Of a stretch of DNA of 64,000 nucleotides, positions 58,765 to 64,000 are shown in pieces. Position 1 is the first letter of the stretch. Each line of letters starts with the position of its first letter. A program made the translations under genes and the position numbers. The notes beneath the pieces were generated by a model. The model made no database searches and had not been told where the DNA came from. It worked only from the letters and a program-made list of their open reading frames with translations. The stretch spans positions 897,847 to 961,846 of the forward strand of contig NC_020054.1 in the NCBI RefSeq assembly GCF_000331105.1, given 5' to 3'. Source of the DNA: Fibrella aestuarina BUZ 2. GTDB lineage: Bacteria > Bacteroidota > Bacteroidia > Cytophagales > Spirosomataceae.

Positions 58765-61700
58765 ATGCTTCATAAACTTATTCAGTTCAGCATCCGTCAG
58801 AAGTTGATGGTGGTGCTGGGCGTGCTGGCGTTGATCGCCTGGGGTACGTATGCCCTGCGGCAACTACCGATCGACGCCATTCCCGATATTACCAACAACC
58901 AGGTTCAGGTGATTACGCAGGCTCCGTCACTGGCGGCGCAGGAAACCGAGCAGTTTATCACGTTTCCGCTCGAGACGACCCTGCGTAACGTACCTGGCGT
59001 GACCGAAATCCGATCGATTTCCCGCTTTGGCCTCTCGGTCATTACAGTGGTGTTTGAGGAATCGACACCCACGTTTCTGGCTCGTCAGCTTGTGACGGAA
59101 CAACTCAAAGCCGCCGAAGGTACGCTCATTGCTGGTTCACCGCAGTTGGCGCCGGTGACGACGGGGCTGGGCGAAATTTACCAGTACGTTATCCGGCCGG
59201 CCGAAGGCTATGAGCACACGTACTCACCTACGGAGCTACGCACCGTTCAGGACTGGCTCGTGAAACGCCAATTGGCGGGCGTCCCCGGCGTAGTGGATAT
59301 CAGCAGTCTGGGTGGCTATTTAAAAGAATACGAAGTGCGAATTGACCCCGAGCGGCTGCGGGGGATGAACACGACGCTGACTGAAGTGATGGATGCGCTG
59401 TCGGTCAACAACGCCAACACGGGCGGCAGCTACATCGAAAAAGGGCAGGAAGCCTTTTTCATCCGCGGCGAAGGGATGGCCAAAAGCCCCGACGAGATTG
59501 GGCAGATCGTGGTTAAGCAGGCGGGGTCTGTGCCTGTGCTGGTGCGCGACGTGGCCGAGGTTGGCTTTGGTCATGCGGTCCGCTACGGGGCCATGACGCG
59601 CAATGGCAAGGGCGAGGTGGTAGGCGGTATCGTGCTGATGCTGAAAGGAGCTTCGTCCGAAACGACTATTGCCGGGGTTAAAGAACGTATCGGTCAGATT
59701 CAGAAAAGTATGCCGCCGGGCTTAGTGATCGAGCCCTTTCTGGACCGCAAAGTGCTCATCGACAAGGCGATCCATACCGTAGCCAAGAACCTGCTCGAAG
59801 GCGGGCTGATCGTGATGAGCGTATTGCTGTTGCTGCTGGGCAACTGGCGGGCGGGGCTGGTGGTGGCCTCGGTGATTCCGCTTTGTATGCTCTTTGCGCT
59901 TGGTATGATGCACGTCTTCGGGGTATCAGCCAACCTGATGAGCCTGGGGGCGATTGATTTCGGCCTGCTGGTGGATGGGGCCGTGATTATCGTGGAAAGC
60001 ATGATTTTCAGTATCGTACACACTCGCGCTACGCATAGTCAGTCGATGGACCAGATTGCGCTTGATTCAGCCAGTCGGCTTATGCGTTCGGCGCTGTTCG
60101 GGCAGCTCATCATTCTGATCGTCTACGTGCCCATTCTGTCGTTGACGGGTATCGAGGGTAAGATGTTCCGACCAATGGCGTTGACCGTCGGCTTCGCCAT
60201 TATCGGTGCGATGCTGCTCTGCGTAACCTACGTACCCATGATGGCGGCTACCCTGCTGCGAAAAGATATTCGGGAAGAAGGTACGCTGGCCGACCGGATC
60301 ATGAAAGGATTACACCGGCTCTATGCGCCCTTGCTCAACGGGGCGCTACGCTGGCGAAAAACGGTACTCGTCGGCTCAGTGGCACTGCTGGTGGGTGCTG
60401 CCGGGTTGTTTAGCCAACTGGGGGGCGAGTTTATTCCGAACCTGGATGAAGGCGACATCGCTATCAGCCTGACACTCAAACCGGGTTCCTCCCTGTCGCA
60501 GACTATCGCCACTACCCAACGGCTTGAAACCTTGCTGAAAGGCGGTTTCCCGGAGGTGATCGATGTAGTGTCGAAAATCGGTACCGCCGAAATTCCCACC
60601 GATCCTATGCCTATCGAAGGGGGCGATATCATCGTTCGGCTGAAAGAGCAATCCGCCTGGACCTCGGCCTCGACCAAGGAAGAACTGATTCAGAAAATGC
60701 AGCGAGCCTTGAGCGTTTTGCCGGGGCTGAATCTGGAATTTACCCAGCCCATTCAGTTGCGGTTTAACGAGCTGATGACGGGCGTAAAATCCGACATCGC
60801 GGTCAAGATTTACGGCGAAGATCTGGCTATTCTGTTTGCCAAGGCCAATCAGGCGGCGGCCAGCATGAAGTCGATTCCCGGCGTGGCCGACATCAAAGTC
60901 GAGCAGATCAGCGGGTTACCGCAGATGCTGGTTACGTATAACCGGCCCCGGCTGGCGCAATATGGCGTTTCGGTGGCCAGCCTGAACCGGGTGTTGAAAG
61001 CCGCCTTTGCCGGCGAAACGGCCGGTGTGGTCTTTGAGGGCGAAAAACGTTTTGATCTGGTGGTGCGGCTGGATAGCACCTACCGCCAAACGATCGATAA
61101 CATCCGGGAGCTCTACGTCGATTTGCCCAATGGTAACCAGGTTCCGCTGGATCAGCTGGCGGCTATCCGGTACGAAGATGCGCCGATGCAAATTTCGCGC
61201 GACGACGCCCGCCGCCGTATTACCATCGGTGTCAACGTGCGGGGCCGCGATGTCGAAAGTCTGGTTGGGGAGATGAAAGCGCGGCTGGAAAAGGACGTAC
61301 CCCTGCCGCCGGGTTATAGCTACACCTACGGCGGTCAGTTCGAGAATCTGGTGAAGGCGAAGGAGCGGCTGGCCGTAGCCGTGCCGTTGGCGCTCGTGAT
61401 GATTGGGCTGTTGCTGTTCTTCACATTCGGCTCGATGGCACAGGCGCTGCTGATTTTTTCGGCCATTCCTCTGTCGGCCATCGGCGGCGTACTGGCCTTA
61501 TGGCTGCGCGGCATGCCCTTCAGTATCTCGGCGGGGGTTGGGTTCATTGCGCTGTTTGGCATCGCGGTGCTGAATGGGATCGTGCTGATCAGTTACTTCA
61601 ACCAACTGGAAGATGAAGGCGTCACCGACGTGAATCAACGGGTTCGGCAGGGAACGGCCGTTCGGTTTCGGCCCGTGGTGATGACCGCCGCTGTTGCCTC

Positions 61701-61911
61701 GCTAGGGTTTCTGCCGATGGCCCTGTCGACGTCGGCGGGGGCCGAGGTGCAGAAACCACTGGCCACGGTTGTCATTGGTGGGCTGGTATCAGCAACCCTT
61801 CTGACGTTGGTTGTGTTGCCCGTGCTCTACAGCCTCGTCGCCGCACGAATCAGGCGGCCCCGTCCGGCGGTCGCTGAGTCTACCTCGCCTTCACTGGCCG
61901 AAACGCATTAA
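58765..61911 (+). CDS. CusA/CzcA-type RND heavy-metal efflux pump
   Basis: The 1048-residue protein shows the twelve-helix RND layout with two large periplasmic domains. N-terminal LRQLPIDAIPDITNNQVQVI and LETTLRNVPGVTEIRSISR are diagnostic of heavy-metal efflux RND. The proton-relay region reads LGAIDFGLLVDGAVIIVESM, and IGTAEIPTDPMPIEGGDIIV belongs to a periplasmic region. It exports monovalent or divalent cations from periplasm and cytosol through an outer-membrane channel. Length and motifs are complete. There is no C-terminal fusion to a TolC-like domain, as seen in some Bacteroidota. Confidence 0.95.
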   Translation: MLHKLIQFSIRQKLMVVLGVLALIAWGTYALRQLPIDAIPDITNNQVQVITQAPSLAAQETEQFITFPLETTLRNVPGVTEIRSISRFGLSVITVVFEESTPTFLARQLVTEQLKAAEGTLIAGSPQLAPVTTGLGEIYQYVIRPAEGYEHTYSPTELRTVQDWLVKRQLAGVPGVVDISSLGGYLKEYEVRIDPERLRGMNTTLTEVMDALSVNNANTGGSYIEKGQEAFFIRGEGMAKSPDEIGQIVVKQAGSVPVLVRDVAEVGFGHAVRYGAMTRNGKGEVVGGIVLMLKGASSETTIAGVKERIGQIQKSMPPGLVIEPFLDRKVLIDKAIHTVAKNLLEGGLIVMSVLLLLLGNWRAGLVVASVIPLCMLFALGMMHVFGVSANLMSLGAIDFGLLVDGAVIIVESMIFSIVHTRATHSQSMDQIALDSASRLMRSALFGQLIILIVYVPILSLTGIEGKMFRPMALTVGFAIIGAMLLCVTYVPMMAATLLRKDIREEGTLADRIMKGLHRLYAPLLNGALRWRKTVLVGSVALLVGAAGLFSQLGGEFIPNLDEGDIAISLTLKPGSSLSQTIATTQRLETLLKGGFPEVIDVVSKIGTAEIPTDPMPIEGGDIIVRLKEQSAWTSASTKEELIQKMQRALSVLPGLNLEFTQPIQLRFNELMTGVKSDIAVKIYGEDLAILFAKANQAAASMKSIPGVADIKVEQISGLPQMLVTYNRPRLAQYGVSVASLNRVLKAAFAGETAGVVFEGEKRFDLVVRLDSTYRQTIDNIRELYVDLPNGNQVPLDQLAAIRYEDAPMQISRDDARRRITIGVNVRGRDVESLVGEMKARLEKDVPLPPGYSYTYGGQFENLVKAKERLAVAVPLALVMIGLLLFFTFGSMAQALLIFSAIPLSAIGGVLALWLRGMPFSISAGVGFIALFGIAVLNGIVLISYFNQLEDEGVTDVNQRVRQGTAVRFRPVVMTAAVASLGFLPMALSTSAGAEVQKPLATVVIGGLVSATLLTLVVLPVLYSLVAARIRRPRPAVAESTSPSLAETH

Positions 61912-61961
61912 CCCGAAGGAAACGATTGGGTTTTCTTCTTTATCTCTATCCGTCTTTATCA

Positions 61962-63146
61962 ATGAAAAAGCAGCAACATCAGGGTTGGTGGCTGGTACTG
62001 GCACTGTTGGGTCTGGGCAACCTGGTCGCTTGTTCGTCATCGACTGAACAGAAACCCACCCAAGCCGAGATGCCCGCCGTAACCACGTCCAAACCCGGTC
62101 TGATTACGATTAGCGAAGCGCAATTCCGCGAAACAGGCATCAAGCTCGGCGCTCCGGACACGCTTTCGCTGGGCGAAACTATTCAGGCAACGGGCAAACT
62201 GGAAGCGCCTCCCGACCAATGGGCGTCGGTACATGCCATTATGGGCGGCTTTGTGCGATCGGCCCATCTGGTCGAGGGTGATTTTGTGCATAAAGGGCAG
62301 GTGTTGGCCGTACTGGAACACCCGGATTACGTTAAACTTCAGCAGGAATACCTCCAGGCGATTGCCAAACACAGTTTTGAACGGCAGGAGCTGGACCGGC
62401 AAACCGAATTGGACCGGGAGGCAGTTGGGGCCCGGCGTAACCTGCAACAGTCAACGGCCGATTTCGAAACGACCAAGGCGTTGCTGGCCTCGCTGGAGGC
62501 ACAACTGGCGCAGCTTCACATCCCGCTCGAAACTCTTCGGAAGGGCACGATCACTCGAACAATCTCACTGCGCGCGCCCATCAGTGGGTACGTCGATAAG
62601 GTGAATATCCGGCTTGGGCAATACGTCAATCATACTGATGAACTGGTCGAGATTGTCGGGCGGGAGCGGCTTTACCTGGAACTGCGGGTATTTGAAAATG
62701 ACATCCAGAAGGTGACAGAGGGGCAGGTTGTGCAATTCACGATTCCACAACAGCAGACTGGGGCGCTGCGGGCCAGTGTGTACCGGGTGGGGCAGGCGTT
62801 TGATCCGCAAACGAAAACTGTACTGGTGCACGCCAACTTACTGGCCAACAAAGGCGAACGCCTGCTGGCGGGTTCGTACGTCCGGGCTTCGATTCTGGTC
62901 AACCCCCGCCGGGTGGCAACCTTGCCTGAAGATGCGCTGGTGAAAGAAGGAAACCGGTCGTTTGTGTACGTGCGTCAGGCTACGGATAGCACCTCGACGT
63001 ACCAGTTTAAACTGATACCCGTTCGCACAGGCATCAGCCAGCGCAATCAGGTCGAAGTACAACTGCCGGCCGGTGTCGATCCGGCCGCTATCGTGCGCGA
63101 GGGAGCCTACTTCATCAGCGGTGAGCGCGCCAAAGAAAATTCATAA
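61962..63146 (+). CDS. CusB/CzcB-type periplasmic adaptor of the RND pump
   Basis: The protein has 394 residues from ATG 61962; a 12-codon extension is open. A lipoprotein signal ends in LVAC (Cys24). A beta-barrel/lipoyl/helical hairpin adaptor follows: LGETIQATGKLEAPPDQWAS, GGFVRSAHLVEGDFVHKGQV, a helical hairpin (VKLQQEYLQAIAKHSFERQE to LASLEAQLAQL) and ISGYVDKVNIRLGQYVNHTD. It links the CusA-like pump to the outer membrane. It is placed 50 bases downstream of the pump. Confidence 0.92.
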   Translation: MKKQQHQGWWLVLALLGLGNLVACSSSTEQKPTQAEMPAVTTSKPGLITISEAQFRETGIKLGAPDTLSLGETIQATGKLEAPPDQWASVHAIMGGFVRSAHLVEGDFVHKGQVLAVLEHPDYVKLQQEYLQAIAKHSFERQELDRQTELDREAVGARRNLQQSTADFETTKALLASLEAQLAQLHIPLETLRKGTITRTISLRAPISGYVDKVNIRLGQYVNHTDELVEIVGRERLYLELRVFENDIQKVTEGQVVQFTIPQQQTGALRASVYRVGQAFDPQTKTVLVHANLLANKGERLLAGSYVRASILVNPRRVATLPEDALVKEGNRSFVYVRQATDSTSTYQFKLIPVRTGISQRNQVEVQLPAGVDPAAIVREGAYFISGERAKENS

Positions 63147-63147
63147 C

Positions 63148-63191
63148 GCATGGATGAGAACGTACCTGCGCAGGTACGTTCTCATCCATGC
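63148..63191. repeat. Perfect 44-bp palindrome containing two GGTACGTT octamers
   Basis: Bases 63148-63169 are exactly the reverse complement of 63170-63191, with no loop. The centre reads AACGTACC-TGCGCA-GGTACGTT. The palindrome starts two bases after the adaptor stop codon and may terminate or process the transcript. Confidence 0.9.
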
Positions 63192-63213
63192 GTCTCATCC
63201 AACCACGCTATCT

Positions 63214-63948
63214 ATGCCCATTCCTTATCTGTCGATCGCGACGTATGCTTTACTGCCGGCATTGGCCCTGACGGTCAGCGGCCTCTTTGCCACCGTTTAC
63301 ACGCTGAAACCCAAGGCGCAAAGCGCTATTCTCCACTTTGCGGCGGGGGTAATTTTCTCGGTTGTGGCCGTTGAAATTCTACCGCAGGTCGTTCATTTCC
63401 GAAATTGGCTCCTGACCCTTATCGGTTTTGGGGGCGGTATCCTGATCATGTTGCTCATCCGTCAGTTCACGGAAGGGGCCGAGCACGCGTCGAAAAACCA
63501 GGTCAGAAGCAATGCATTACCCATCACCTTTCTGGTGGTGCTGGGCGTCGATGTCGTTATCGATGGGCTGCTGCTCGGCGTAGGCTTTGCCGCGGGAGAC
63601 AAAGAGGGCAAACTCCTGGCCTATGCGCTTGGGATCGAAAGCGTATCGCTGGGCTTGGCGACAGCGACAACGCTAACCAATACGGGACTGGCTCGTCGTC
63701 GCATCATTGGCTTGCTGGTCGGCATTGCGGTACTCTTTGTGGGTAGTACCGTTTTAGGCGCCACCCTGCTGCATAACCTGTCGCCCGGTGGGCTGGACAT
63801 TGTGCTGTCCTTTGGGCTGGCTGCGCTGCTGTTTCTGGTTACGGAAGAGCTATTGCAAGAGGCACATCTGGCCGAGGAACCCGCCTGGCTGACGGCCACC
63901 TTTTATATGGGCTTTCTACTTTTTCTGCTGCTGGGAATGCTGGCTTGA
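63214..63948 (+). CDS. ZIP-family-like metal transporter
   Basis: The protein has 244 residues from ATG 63214. About seven hydrophobic segments are visible. The metal-site helices read LHFAAGVIFSVVAVEILPQV and LVVLGVDVVIDGLLLGVGFA; E/H residues at ZIP ligand positions appear as E-L-L-P and D-...-D-G-L-L, with GIESVSLGLATATTL in a later helix. It resembles ZIP/ZupT or the DUF-type ZIP homologs of metal operons. It probably takes up or exports divalent metal beside the efflux pump; the direction is unknown. A terminator follows. Confidence 0.7.
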   Translation: MPIPYLSIATYALLPALALTVSGLFATVYTLKPKAQSAILHFAAGVIFSVVAVEILPQVVHFRNWLLTLIGFGGGILIMLLIRQFTEGAEHASKNQVRSNALPITFLVVLGVDVVIDGLLLGVGFAAGDKEGKLLAYALGIESVSLGLATATTLTNTGLARRRIIGLLVGIAVLFVGSTVLGATLLHNLSPGGLDIVLSFGLAALLFLVTEELLQEAHLAEEPAWLTATFYMGFLLFLLLGMLA

Positions 63949-63978
63949 GACGCGCCACACACATGCTATTTAACAAAA

Positions 63979-64000
63979 AAGCCGCCTTGTAAGGCGGCTT
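63979..64000. terminator. Terminator at window end
   Basis: AAGCCGCC pairs with GGCGGCTT around a six-base TTGTAA loop, preceded by an A-run. The far side runs past the window. Confidence 0.7.

Noticed and set aside
1..64000. CRISPR arrays
   Set aside because: No series of short direct repeats with regular unique spacers was seen; the repeats present are inverted or tandem hexamers.

Overview
The window looks like chromosome of a GC-rich member of the Bacteroidota, most likely Cytophagales of the Spirosoma/Fibrella kind. This is inferred from gene content and signals, not from a database search. The supporting signals are TAnnTTTG-type -7 promoter elements, few Shine-Dalgarno sites, a type IX secretion (T9SS) C-terminal sorting domain, OmpA/PD40 lipoproteins, a Wzi-like capsule protein and two DUF1080 hydrolases.

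Layout. 0-5.4 kb is the end of an exopolysaccharide cluster: a partial hexapeptide acetyltransferase, three glycosyltransferases and an O-antigen polymerase/ligase-like membrane protein. 5.4-7.0 kb holds a coupled WYL regulator and YdeI-like pair. 7.2-10.1 kb holds a compact forward operon: two tandem paralogous proteins of unknown function, a WGR-helical-ART poly(ADP-ribose) polymerase-like protein and a small winged-helix-like protein. This is the best candidate here for a little-described system. 10.2-25 kb is mostly housekeeping and envelope genes (S41 peptidase, PLP aminotransferase, FolK, Wzi-like protein, aldo/keto reductase, TspO-like protein, OmpA/PD40 lipoprotein, AraC regulator, DinB-like and SnoaL-like proteins, an Nramp-like transporter). 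25.3-30.1 kb encodes one 1611-residue protein of unknown function with a C-terminal HEIYH motif. A DUF1080 hydrolase and an M3 oligoendopeptidase F gene follow.

33.2-36.4 kb is an A+T-richer insert bounded by the 3' end of pepF and a second 84-bp copy of that 3' end. It carries a lipoprotein with HEFVH and two paralogous exported proteins. 36.7-43.8 kb is a second surface-glycan-like cluster (polytopic membrane protein, SDR epimerase, beta-propeller glycosidase-like protein, PhyH-type oxygenase, GT2). 43.9-50.6 kb holds OmpA, DUF1444-like, DUF1080, a disordered acidic protein, a TVP38-like protein, a metallophosphoesterase and an alpha/beta hydrolase.

At 50.7 kb a tRNA-Arg(CCG) marks the start of a degraded island. 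It holds a umuDC operon in which umuD is frameshifted and has lost its catalytic Ser and Lys. umuC is split by a 2.4-kb group II intron precisely between codons 10 and 11, and is then cut off after about 128 codons. A T9SS-exported repeat protein and a YD-like lipoprotein follow. 58.3-64 kb is a heavy-metal resistance operon (CusA/CzcA pump, CusB/CzcB adaptor, ZIP-like transporter).

Two sequence-wide patterns stand out. The octamer GGTACGTT/AACGTACC occurs at least 33 times, where about two are expected by chance, and it is absent from the A+T-rich insert. Many intergenic gaps hold long inverted repeats whose arms differ from gap to gap; two of them share the same core and loop.
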